Below are positions 10,481 to 18,429 of a DNA stretch of 64,000 bases, piece after piece. The DNA is from Belliella buryatensis (lineage in GTDB: Bacteria; Bacteroidota; Bacteroidia; Cytophagales; Cyclobacteriaceae). The stretch covers positions 62,001-126,000 of the forward strand of contig NZ_FZOK01000004.1 in NCBI RefSeq assembly GCF_900188245.1. Reading direction: 5' to 3'. Position 1 is the stretch's first letter, and each line of letters begins with the position of its first letter. The notes under the pieces were generated by a model. That model worked only from the letters and a program-made list of their open reading frames with translations, was not told the origin of the DNA and made no database searches. The position numbers and the translations under genes were made by a program.

Positions 10481-11437
10481 TCAATTTGTGATCTTTATAC
10501 TTCCACTACTAGATTTGCCTCTGATGGTATGAGCACTTCCGTTATCTATCTCTAATTTCTTAGTAGACTTCTCCTCTCCTACGGTTACTGAACCACTATT
10601 TGCGGACAATTCATAATTGAATACTGTCAGATCAGTATTTGTCTGAATCTTGATACTACCAGAGTTAGATTGAAGTTTGGTGAATTCACTCAACCCAGAT
10701 TGATTGGCTGTGATTCCGCCAGAACTTACCGATAGCTCACCTAAGTATTTTACTTGCTCTAGTTTGATAGATCCAGAGTTGACTTTAGCATGTACCGTAC
10801 CATCTACATCCTCTGCCCTAAAACTCCCTGATGATGCTTTCCCTGTAACATCACCCTTTACTTCTTGCAATCGGATACTACCTGAATTGACCTGAGCATC
10901 TACGTTTCCTACCAATCCTTCACCTCGTATACTTCCAGAGGATGCTCTAAGATTAATTTGATTCACATCAATTGCCAATGCTTTGATAGAACCAGAATTG
11001 ACTTTCAAGTCAATTATATCATGCTTCACGTATTTGACATCGACAGATCCTGAGCTATTACTTAGGTTCAATTTAATATCTTCCGGACCTGTAAGGCTGA
11101 TGAATCCTGAATTAGATCCTCCAAAATTGAAAAAATTGACAGCTGTAGTCTCCCCTGTCACTTCCACGATCAATTTGGAGCCTGATTTTCGATACTTGAT
11201 GTCCAAGCTACTTCTTTCAGGAACTTCTAGGTATCCATTGAGAAATACCTCTTTTGTACTATTGTTTCCTTCATAAGAAACTTCCAGAAAGCGACCATTA
11301 ACTTCTATTTCCTTGATGTCATCAAATTGCTCTTCGTAAGACCTCACTGAAGAAGGTTCTTTTACTTCGCAGGCAAAGAGCAAGATTGCCAATCCTAAGA
11401 TTGGCAAAGCTTGAATAGTTCGTTTACGAGTTTTCAT
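10481..11437 (-). CDS. DUF4097-type lipoprotein with beta-helix SGS repeats
   Basis: The preferred start at 11437 gives MKTRKRTIQALPI, a lipoprotein signal with the lipobox LLFAC. The open frame extends 12 codons further upstream but that would overlap more of the TM2 gene. After the lipidated Cys the chain is built of about ten repeats of roughly 20 residues with a core N/S-SGS-I/V/F, for example VNSGSIKA, ASSGSIRG, VNSGSIRL and ASSGSFRA. This is the DUF4097 putative adhesin/parallel beta-helix pattern. The protein should be anchored in the outer or inner membrane facing the periplasm or surface. It is the last gene of a three-gene cassette with DUF2752 and TM2 proteins; function unknown. 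Confidence 0.85.
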   Translation of the reverse strand: MKTRKRTIQALPILGLAILLFACEVKEPSSVRSYEEQFDDIKEIEVNGRFLEVSYEGNNSTKEVFLNGYLEVPERSSLDIKYRKSGSKLIVEVTGETTAVNFFNFGGSNSGFISLTGPEDIKLNLSNSSGSVDVKYVKHDIIDLKVNSGSIKALAIDVNQINLRASSGSIRGEGLVGNVDAQVNSGSIRLQEVKGDVTGKASSGSFRAEDVDGTVHAKVNSGSIKLEQVKYLGELSVSSGGITANQSGLSEFTKLQSNSGSIKIQTNTDLTVFNYELSANSGSVTVGEEKSTKKLEIDNGSAHTIRGKSSSGSIKITN

Positions 11438-11816
11438 TTCCATTACCATTTTGAGCAGTAGGAAAATTACCATTTGACATCATAGAAAGAGTCTCGTGAG
11501 CTATTTTCATATTATACTCATAAGCAAGACTTTTGTAATTGATCAAATCGACAATAGTACCAATGAAACATAGACCTGCAGTCAATAGGTATAAGATACC
11601 AAGTCCAATTTGACCGATAATAAATCTATGTAATCCAGCAAATCCGAAGAATCCAAGTAAACACAGAATCAAAATCATCTGATTATCTTTTCTTCTTGCT
11701 CTATAGACTTGGGCAAAAAGGTTTGCTTGCTCGTCATCCATATTTTTGAGAATTCCTTGGATATAACCCAATTCCATTCCTTCTAATTCAGGTAGGTGTT
11801 TCAATACATTAGCCAT
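11424..11816 (-). CDS. TM2 domain-containing membrane protein
   Basis: A 130-residue protein with a soluble N-terminal half (about residues 1-45). A TM2 domain follows: two hydrophobic helices around residues 48-68 and 72-95 linked by the conserved FAGLHRFIIGQIGLGILY. The helix pair is followed by a VDLINY stretch typical of the family. The C-terminus is rich in Asn and Gly. TM2 proteins are widespread, but their role is poorly defined. The 3' end overlaps the start of the DUF4097 lipoprotein, and the 5' end overlaps the DUF2752 gene by 8 bases, so translation of the three genes is likely coupled. Confidence 0.88.
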   Translation of the reverse strand: MANVLKHLPELEGMELGYIQGILKNMDDEQANLFAQVYRARRKDNQMILILCLLGFFGFAGLHRFIIGQIGLGILYLLTAGLCFIGTIVDLINYKSLAYEYNMKIAHETLSMMSNGNFPTAQNGNGNENS

Positions 11817-12144
11817 AGTGTTTTGTTGTTTTAAGGTTTCTAATCAGTTCAAAAATGCGAAAGATGATCACAGCGAACGCAAACATAGCTAGTGGATGCA
11901 TAGACCAAGACTCTTGAAAATCTCCTCTTGTCAATAAGCTCATCGCTCTTCCCAAACCACAACCTGGACACCAAGTAAATCCTAGGTTATCCAATGGGCA
12001 CAGACTGAAATGATGGGGACTATAAGGATCAATTCTCAAAATCCCGATCAATGCACCAATCCAAAAGATCAGTTCTAGCGGTAACTTTCGAAAATATGTG
12101 ATTGCCTTTTTCATTTGACCAGAAAAGTACGAAAAGAATGCCAA
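11809..12144 (-). CDS. DUF2752 domain-containing membrane protein
   Basis: A 111-residue inner-membrane protein. The DUF2752 hallmark is the cysteine motif CPGCGLGRAMSLL preceded by FSLCPLDNLGFTW, with a conserved His-Pro in SMHPLAMFAF. Hydrophobic segments occur at about 22-40, 55-72 and 83-100. The paired cysteines suggest metal or redox chemistry, but no function is established. It is the first gene of the DUF2752-TM2-DUF4097 cassette, overlapping the next gene by 8 bases. The gene start is 80 bases from the 3' end of the MpaB-like gene. Confidence 0.85.
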   Translation of the reverse strand: MAFFSYFSGQMKKAITYFRKLPLELIFWIGALIGILRIDPYSPHHFSLCPLDNLGFTWCPGCGLGRAMSLLTRGDFQESWSMHPLAMFAFAVIIFRIFELIRNLKTTKHYG

Positions 12145-12223
12145 GAGATAAAAAAGTCCTAAAAGAGCTATTTTAACAGTTTTTAAGATTAGCTGATCAC
12201 AATAGCGGACAAAAGGTGTTCGT

Positions 12224-13309
12224 TTATGAACGATTTAGATCAGGAATGGACAGCTTTACTTTTTTTCCAAGATTTGCTTCTGTTTGAGAAAGAAATTGAG
12301 AACGCAATTGTGCATAGGAAGGTCTTCTTCCTGATTGCTTTAAGAAACTTAATTCCAACATCAATCCATAGAATGATTTAGGAATAGCGACTCTCTCCCT
12401 TATTGCTAGAGCATCTGAGGCTTCTTTTCCAATAAAATATGAAATCAAGGTCTCTGATAATGTTGAAATGTTTTGATCAGGAATCGTGTCTTCATAGAAT
12501 TGAATTAAAGCCTTGACGAGGTTTTGCCCTGCTTCAGAGGATCTCAAATGTCTTTTTCTAATTAATTTTTCTAGTTCGAAGGCCTCCTTTGAGGTATTTG
12601 GCCAATAGTCAATATTGATTCCCATAAAATATCCTACAATCTTCCAATAATGTAAGACTGCCTCTAAGGTGTCTTTTCCTGGAAACTTATTGATCTTCTC
12701 TAATCCTCTGATGACCATTAAGCTGAATGCAAGATTCGTCCCAATCATGTCCTCTTGATTGATTGGTAAACCCCAAGCTGTATTCCAGTCTTTTGAATGT
12801 AATTTGACAAAACACCTACTAAACGCATGGATCAATCTTACTTTAGCAATAGACAGCTGAGCATCTTGATGCAAGTGAAAATTATCTGGACTGAATAAGT
12901 CCATCACAAACAAGGTGGTTTCAGCCAATCTCATTCCAATTTCTTCAGTAATTCTCATGGACCTTATCAAAACTTGTGCACCGTCTGCAAATGCGTAACA
13001 ATAAGGCAAGGAATAAAATCCAAGCATGCTTAAATAAAAATTACCTTCTTTCGCAAAGAAATCATGTACTTTGAGAACTTCTACTTGATCTATCCAGTCA
13101 ATAGGAGTTAGGAAAAATTCAAAATAGCTTTTTAAAGGCTTGGGAAAACCTTCTAATTGCTCAATTTTAGGAAAAGATACCCAATTGTTGATTGTAGCAG
13201 AAAATCCTGGGTTTTCCAATATAGATATTACAGCAGCATCAGCAAGCTCATCCCCACCTAGTCTAAGTTTACCAAGATTTTCTTCTGTATATAGTTTGAT
13301 TTTGTCCAC
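12224..13309 (-). CDS. MpaB/rubber-oxygenase-like (DUF2236) haem oxygenase family protein
   Basis: The body of the protein shows the MpaB/latex-clearing-protein pattern. It has alpha-helical segments with the signature KVRLIHAFSR, then WGLPINQEDMIGTNLAFS, which holds His and Asp/Asn positions near the haem in characterised members. The open frame continues to an ATG at 13504, but that would run 146 bases into the divergent propeller gene and through its signal peptide. A GTG at 13309-13307 gives (M)DKIKLYTEENLGKLRLGG, which looks like a true N-terminus, so I use it. There are no long membrane segments and no signal peptide. Substrate unknown; the family includes rubber dioxygenases and fungal MpaB. 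Confidence 0.75.
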   Translation of the reverse strand: MDKIKLYTEENLGKLRLGGDELADAAVISILENPGFSATINNWVSFPKIEQLEGFPKPLKSYFEFFLTPIDWIDQVEVLKVHDFFAKEGNFYLSMLGFYSLPYCYAFADGAQVLIRSMRITEEIGMRLAETTLFVMDLFSPDNFHLHQDAQLSIAKVRLIHAFSRCFVKLHSKDWNTAWGLPINQEDMIGTNLAFSLMVIRGLEKINKFPGKDTLEAVLHYWKIVGYFMGINIDYWPNTSKEAFELEKLIRKRHLRSSEAGQNLVKALIQFYEDTIPDQNISTLSETLISYFIGKEASDALAIRERVAIPKSFYGLMLELSFLKQSGRRPSYAQLRSQFLSQTEANLGKKVKLSIPDLNRS

Positions 13310-13358
13310 ATCTTTATAACCTTCGTTTTGTATTTTAGTTTCTGAAACAGTATCTATT

Positions 13359-14252
13359 ATGAATAAACAATTATTTTCTTCTTTCTTAATCTTCTTTATT
13401 TCCTCACTACTCTGTTTTGGGCAAGGGAATACGGATCTGATTGCTATTGATGTCAAGAAATCAGGAAAAAAAATTTCACTTGGCCATATCACGAAACTGA
13501 CCAATAGGGATGGCTATGATAATCAACCAAGCTTCATCAATGATAAGCAACTTGCTTTTTCATCTTCGGATCAAGAAGGAAATTTTGATATTATCATCTA
13601 TAATTTTGAGACAGAAAAATTCACTAACCTTACCAAAACCAAGGATCAAAATGAATATTCACCGCGATTGACTGACTGCGGACTTTATGTTTCTGCAGTT
13701 ACGGTTGAGGAAAGCGGTAAGCAAAGACTCTGGCTATACCCAACTAACTTTGGAGAACCTGAGTTGCTCTATGATGATATCGAACCTGTTGGCTATTATG
13801 ATTGGTATGATAATAAGGCCGCGATGTTTGTTCTTGGAAGGCCTAATTCCTTGATCTATCCTTATAGCAAGGAAGATAAGCTCACCATCAGTCAAAACAT
13901 CGGAAGAACAGTGCGTCGACAACCCAAAACAAGTATCATTAGCTTCATAGACAAAAATACAGTAATTGAAAATGATGGAGAGCAATCGTATTCTATTAAA
14001 GGCTTTGATATTGAAAAAAGAAAAATGATTGATCTGGGTCCAACCAAAGCTACCATAGAAGATTTCATTTGGCTAGACAAAAATCATCTTTTGAGCTCTG
14101 ATGGTTATAGCCTCTATGTTAGGAAGTATAATGAAAATCAGTGGAGTAAATTAGGTGATTTAAGCATAGATGGCTATAAAAACATCAGTAGGTTAGCCTA
14201 TTCCAAAAAGCTCAGGAAGATAATCATAGTGATGGATAGAGTCACTGATTAG
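13359..14252 (+). CDS. Secreted TolB/PD40-type beta-propeller protein
   Basis: A 297-residue exported protein with a clear signal peptide, residues 1 to about 21 (cleavage near LLCFGQ). The mature part carries PD40/WD40-like propeller blades, recognisable by repeated patterns such as DNQPSFINDKQLAFSSS with NFDIIIYN, and QNEYSPRLTDCGLYVSAV with KQRLWLYP. The propeller appears incomplete at about four to five blades, so it may be a partial or divergent ring. It is divergent from the MpaB-like gene with about 49 bases between starts, which suggests shared regulation. No catalytic domain follows; a binding role is plausible. Confidence 0.75.
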   Translation: MNKQLFSSFLIFFISSLLCFGQGNTDLIAIDVKKSGKKISLGHITKLTNRDGYDNQPSFINDKQLAFSSSDQEGNFDIIIYNFETEKFTNLTKTKDQNEYSPRLTDCGLYVSAVTVEESGKQRLWLYPTNFGEPELLYDDIEPVGYYDWYDNKAAMFVLGRPNSLIYPYSKEDKLTISQNIGRTVRRQPKTSIISFIDKNTVIENDGEQSYSIKGFDIEKRKMIDLGPTKATIEDFIWLDKNHLLSSDGYSLYVRKYNENQWSKLGDLSIDGYKNISRLAYSKKLRKIIIVMDRVTD

Positions 14253-14344
14253 TTGATTGAATTTTGGTTGATTGGGCTATTCTGTTGACCATCAGTTAGA
14301 TTGATATCTTTTTCTCTTGAACGCATTATTAAGGTTATATAAAA

Positions 14345-14776
14345 TCACCAACCCAAATTAATATTCATATTATTGACTTGATAAATTCCAATCCCTGTAA
14401 GAACCACAGCCCCTACTCCTATTGTGATCAAAGGTCTAAATTTATACTTTTTGACCATAAACATGTTTTCATATGGTATAAAAAAAGGAGGCCGATTGGG
14501 GTCCTTTAGACCTGAACCTTGTTGAAACAAATGACCACCAATTCTTGCTTCATCTAATGTTGTTACCTTTAATTTCAGTTCTATATCTCTATCGGTTCGA
14601 ATAAGGTACTTCTTGTCTATTTCAAACAAATCTGACCGATAGTTTCTTTCTTCTGGCTCTAGTTTACTTTCTGGAATTTTGACATAAGTAAAGCAGGAGT
14701 TCAAGAATAGTAAAAGACACAAGGTCAATACATTTTTTAAGTGAAGGCTATCCATAGTTCTATTGATCTGATTCAT
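14345..14776 (-). CDS. Small lipoprotein of unknown function with C-terminal membrane segment
   Basis: A 143-residue protein that I do not recognise. It has an N-terminal hydrophobic leader ending in the lipobox LLLFLNSC, so it should be lipidated. An internal ATG at 14755 would give a shorter, more typical lipoprotein leader (MDSLHLKNVL) and is a reasonable alternative start. The mature region is charged and Arg/Glu-rich. Near the C-terminus lies a hydrophobic Gly/Val stretch (PLITIGVGAVVLTGIGIY) that could be a membrane span or amyloid-like strand. It lies downstream of the tricorn-like protease gene but is separated from it by a terminator. Confidence 0.6.
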   Translation of the reverse strand: MNQINRTMDSLHLKNVLTLCLLLFLNSCFTYVKIPESKLEPEERNYRSDLFEIDKKYLIRTDRDIELKLKVTTLDEARIGGHLFQQGSGLKDPNRPPFFIPYENMFMVKKYKFRPLITIGVGAVVLTGIGIYQVNNMNINLGW

Positions 14777-14818
14777 AGAAATTTACGGATATTTTTCTAC
14801 ATAATTATGCATAGAATT

Positions 14819-14854
14819 AAAAAAATCCAGCCTATAAATTGACTGGATTTTTTT
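14819..14854 (-). terminator. Terminator after the tricorn-like protease gene
   Basis: AAAAATCCAG and CTGGATTTTT form a 10-bp stem around a 12-base loop, with T-runs on both strands. It lies 20 bases beyond the protease stop codon. Confidence 0.8.
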
Positions 14855-14874
14855 AATTTAAAAGACTAGATATT

Positions 14875-17800
14875 TTAATTCTTTTTTTCGGGTCTAAAGT
14901 ACCTAACTGGAGCTTTTGGCTCAGGTTTGAGCTCTATAGATTCGGTCTCCATCAGCTTCAAAGCTTCTTGAACAGCTCTTTCTAATTGCGGATCACGACC
15001 TTCGATTACATCCTTTGGTGTCTGTTCGACTTGGATATCTGGCGCTACACCTACAGCTTCCACCGCCCACTCTCCATCCACGTCGAAGAATCCTCCTCTT
15101 GGAGCAACCATACGGCCACCATCAATAAATGGAGGAGTATCCCAAGTTCCTACTAATCCACCCCAAGTTTGAGTACCTATCAGTGGACCAATTTCCATTT
15201 TACTAAAAAGATAAGGTAACAAATCGCCACCTGATCCTGCTCTTTCATTGATCAACATGACCTTAGGCCCCCAGATACCTGCCATTGGTGTTGTAAAAGG
15301 TTTTCTATCATTGGCTCGGCTATTGAAATAGCCATGAAGCTGTCTGGCCATGATGTCCACCATGTAATCAGCTGCAGATCCACCACCATTATTTCGTTCG
15401 TCGATCACAGCACCCTTCTTATCTTGTTGGGCAAAGTAATACCTGTTGAAGGAGGTGTAGCCTGGTTGACCAGTATTTGGAACATAGACATAGGCCAATT
15501 GCCCATTGGACAGCTCGTCCACCTTTCTTCTATTACCCTCTACCCAGTCTATATTTCTAAGTCCACTTTCATTCGCAATGGCTACCACGATGATTGATCG
15601 AGCACCTTCAGTATTTGGCTTATCATTTACTTTAAGTTTTACTTGCTTATTGGCCAATCCTTCAAAATAGCTGTAGAAGTTAACTTTTGGATCAATAGTA
15701 ACTCCATTTACTTCAAGAATATAATCTCCTTCCGAAATTTTCAAACCAGGATGTGCCAATGGAGCAGTTAGATTAGGGTTCCAATTTTCACCAGTATAAA
15801 TCTTTTTGATCCTGACCTTTCCCTGATGAATTTCATAATCAGCTCCTAGCAGACCAATAGAGACACTTTTTACTGAAGGAAAATCACCTCCTGAGGTGTA
15901 GCTATGTCCCACTGCAACTTCACCTCCAAGGATATCGATCACATAATTCATATCAGATCTGTGCCTTACATGATCCACCCATGGCTTGTACCATTCGTAG
16001 ATTTCATCCCAAGGAGCTCCATGCACATTATCAACATAAAGAAAGTCCCTTTGATATCTCCAACCTTCACGATAGATTTGCTCCCATTCTTCTCTTGGGT
16101 TGATCTTAACCTGTAAAGGCGCAAGTGCTTTCAGAGCCCCGTCTCCTGGCTTCTTGCCATTACCATTGGTGTCTACAATGCCCCAATTTCCATTGGCCTG
16201 ATAAAGCATAGACTTTCTATTCAATGAAACCACTGCATTGCTTACACCAGACATAAATACATCAGACTTTTTATCCTTGAAATTGTATTTATGCAAAGTT
16301 AGACCTCTTTGATTGGGAATATTTTCCATGTAGAAAACAGTTTGTTCTGGACCCATCACCAGTGCAGGATAATCTCTAATTGGAATATCCACGGCAACGA
16401 TTCTATCCCAAAGTCCCTCTTCATCTATGATCACTGTTTTTGTTCCGTTCTTTTTCTCTTCAGTTTTAGCTTCAGATTTTGGTTTCTCTTCATCACTCTC
16501 TGGTAGAAATGGAGTGAGGCCATTTTTACTTAAGACAGTCACATACAAGCCTCTTGTCGTAGGCCTATCGTAAGAACTCATGTCTAACCAGCCAGTATTC
16601 AATCCAAAATTGGTACTGGCCAAATAATATAGATACTCGCCATTAGCATCCCAAATAGGAGAAATTGCATCTGCCATTCCATCTGTAACTTGAATTTTCT
16701 TGCCAGTTTCTATATTATAGACAAAAATTGCCTTGAATTGACTGTCAAGTAATCTTGCATAAGCCACCCATTTGCTATCAGGAGACCATACTGGATTCAA
16801 AGACCTATTTGGATGTGCAAATCTATCTGTATCCGCAATCTTAGCAACCCCACTTGCTACATTGACAAACCAAAGATTGTAATCTGTATCCGTATATGCG
16901 ATGTGCTTACCATCTGGGGACCATTCTGGTTTGAAATAAAAGGTCTTGGTAGGTAGTTCGATTTTCTTTGGTTGGGCCAAACCTTCCTGATCACCAATCA
17001 TCAAATGATACTCTCCTGACTGATCAGAAAACCAAGCGATCTGCTGACCATCTGGTGACCAAACTGGTGAGCGCTCCGCTATTCGAGAACTTTGAGTTAG
17101 ATTTCTTGCATCTCCTTTTTCTTTTGGTACGGTGATGATTTCACCTCTATACTCAAATAATGCACGCTGACCAGAAGGCGAAATTGCAGGATTACTTAAT
17201 CTAGCAGCTGAGACAGACTCCCAGCGCTCTCTCGCCCAGTGGAAATCTCCTCTGACATTGACCTCCAACTGTTTGGTTTGACCATTGGATGGAGTGAGAA
17301 TGTGCAAATATCCACCTTGTTCGTAAACCACCTCTGATCCATTGGAATCTAGGTTTTTAATGTCAAAATCTGCATGATAAGTTTCTTGCTTTAGTTCCTT
17401 TGACTTAGGGTCATAAGACCAGATGTTATTGGCATAGTCTAGTTCAGACAAGAAAAAAACTTTATTACCATGCCAAACAGGCATAGTATGCCTTTCATTA
17501 TCTGTTTGCGGAGTCATCTCCAAGGAATAATCCTCCATGTTGACTATCCAGATGGGCTTAGCTTGGCCTCCACGATAATTTCTCCATTCAGGATCCCAAA
17601 ATGCTATTTGCTGATAAGCAATATGCTTAGCATCTGAGGAAAGTCTGCCATTGACAGCACGTGGGATAGGCAGTTCCTTCTCCATACCACCTTCAAAAGG
17701 TATCGTATAGAATTTAGATTCCATTGTTGGTACATTGGCTCTTGATGAATTGAAGAGCACTTCTTTACCATCTGGAGTCCAACCTGCTGCAATATCAGGG

Positions 17801-18117
17801 CCTGGATGCCAGGTCAATCTTTTTGGTTCCCCACCTTCAACAGGCATCACATAGACATCGGTATTACCATCATATTGGGCTGTAAACGCAATATATTTTC
17901 CATCAGGGGAAAAATGAGGTCTGTTTTCAGCCCCTTCATTGCTCGTCAGCCTGACGGCATCACCACCAGATTTACCAACTCTCCAAAGATCATTGGCATA
18001 GACAAAGACGATATAATCTTTGCTGATAGTAGGCTCCCTAAGTAGCCTAGTTCCTTGAGCTATTGCTAACTCTGATAACAGAATAAGCAAGAGCAAGGGC
18101 ATGTATTTTTTGATCAT
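14875..18117 (-). CDS. Tricorn-like S41 family protease with beta-propellers and PDZ
   Basis: A 1080-residue secreted protease with a signal peptide (residues 1-21). Residues about 22-300 and 310-680 contain PD40 blades (for example NRPHFSPDGKYIAFTAQYDG) forming two propellers, as in tricorn protease. An acidic Lys/Glu-rich insertion occurs around residue 545-565. A PDZ-like domain spans about 752-840 (ISEGDYILEVNGVTI). The S41 catalytic domain follows, with the conserved RNNGGG loop and the nucleophile Ser962 in ERAGSGGD. Tricorn homologues degrade peptides after import or in the periplasm. A second family member begins at the right edge of this window. The gene is monocistronic with its own terminator. 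Confidence 0.92.
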   Translation of the reverse strand: MIKKYMPLLLLILLSELAIAQGTRLLREPTISKDYIVFVYANDLWRVGKSGGDAVRLTSNEGAENRPHFSPDGKYIAFTAQYDGNTDVYVMPVEGGEPKRLTWHPGPDIAAGWTPDGKEVLFNSSRANVPTMESKFYTIPFEGGMEKELPIPRAVNGRLSSDAKHIAYQQIAFWDPEWRNYRGGQAKPIWIVNMEDYSLEMTPQTDNERHTMPVWHGNKVFFLSELDYANNIWSYDPKSKELKQETYHADFDIKNLDSNGSEVVYEQGGYLHILTPSNGQTKQLEVNVRGDFHWARERWESVSAARLSNPAISPSGQRALFEYRGEIITVPKEKGDARNLTQSSRIAERSPVWSPDGQQIAWFSDQSGEYHLMIGDQEGLAQPKKIELPTKTFYFKPEWSPDGKHIAYTDTDYNLWFVNVASGVAKIADTDRFAHPNRSLNPVWSPDSKWVAYARLLDSQFKAIFVYNIETGKKIQVTDGMADAISPIWDANGEYLYYLASTNFGLNTGWLDMSSYDRPTTRGLYVTVLSKNGLTPFLPESDEEKPKSEAKTEEKKNGTKTVIIDEEGLWDRIVAVDIPIRDYPALVMGPEQTVFYMENIPNQRGLTLHKYNFKDKKSDVFMSGVSNAVVSLNRKSMLYQANGNWGIVDTNGNGKKPGDGALKALAPLQVKINPREEWEQIYREGWRYQRDFLYVDNVHGAPWDEIYEWYKPWVDHVRHRSDMNYVIDILGGEVAVGHSYTSGGDFPSVKSVSIGLLGADYEIHQGKVRIKKIYTGENWNPNLTAPLAHPGLKISEGDYILEVNGVTIDPKVNFYSYFEGLANKQVKLKVNDKPNTEGARSIIVVAIANESGLRNIDWVEGNRRKVDELSNGQLAYVYVPNTGQPGYTSFNRYYFAQQDKKGAVIDERNNGGGSAADYMVDIMARQLHGYFNSRANDRKPFTTPMAGIWGPKVMLINERAGSGGDLLPYLFSKMEIGPLIGTQTWGGLVGTWDTPPFIDGGRMVAPRGGFFDVDGEWAVEAVGVAPDIQVEQTPKDVIEGRDPQLERAVQEALKLMETESIELKPEPKAPVRYFRPEKKN

Positions 18118-18189
18118 ATGTATTTTGTTTTTAAGTCTATTTTAAAAATAAGGATATGATTTGGTTCAGAAAAACCTTTAATGGAAAAA

Positions 18190-18345
18190 TAGAATATGAT
18201 TATCCGCAATGACACCAGAAATTCAATAAAACGAAAGAATCAAGCGGATAATCGTCGACTGATGACGGTCGACCGTCGACAACAGCTGAGTTTTAGGTAT
18301 GAGTCTAATAAAATATGGTTACTGGTGTGAAAGCGGATATACATA
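18190..18345. repeat. Intergenic element: imperfect inverted repeats flanking four heptanucleotide repeats
   Basis: This 312-base gap between a protease start and the transketolase terminator contains no gene. Two arms of about 28 bases face each other: a left arm with TATCCGC-4 nt-ACACCAG (18201-18218) and a right arm that, on the minus strand, reads the same TATCCGC-4 nt-ACACCAG with identical spacing. A closer 10-bp inverted pair GATTATCCGC/GCGGATAATC is at 18198-18207 and 18244-18253. Between the arms, 18253-18280 is a run of four heptamers (CGTCGAC, TGATGAC, GGTCGAC, CGTCGAC). It may be a small non-autonomous mobile or REP-like element. Confidence 0.55.
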
Positions 18346-18366
18346 AAATAGAATTATTGAACTATC

Positions 18367-18405
18367 AAAAAAAATCCTCCAGAAACGAGTCACGCTTCTG
18401 GAGGA
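18367..18405 (-). terminator. Terminator of the FAH-M23-bcp-transketolase operon
   Basis: TCCTCCAGAA and TTCTGGAGGA form a perfect 10-bp stem with an 11-base loop. On the minus strand it is followed by eight T residues. It lies 24 bases past the last gene. Confidence 0.9.
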
Positions 18406-18429
18406 CCAATCAATTTTATAATCTTAAAT

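Noticed and set aside
13309-13504. Frameshift in the MpaB-like gene to explain the long N-terminal extension
   Set aside because: A GTG start gives a clean N-terminus, and the extension is only the reverse complement of the neighbouring signal-peptide coding sequence.
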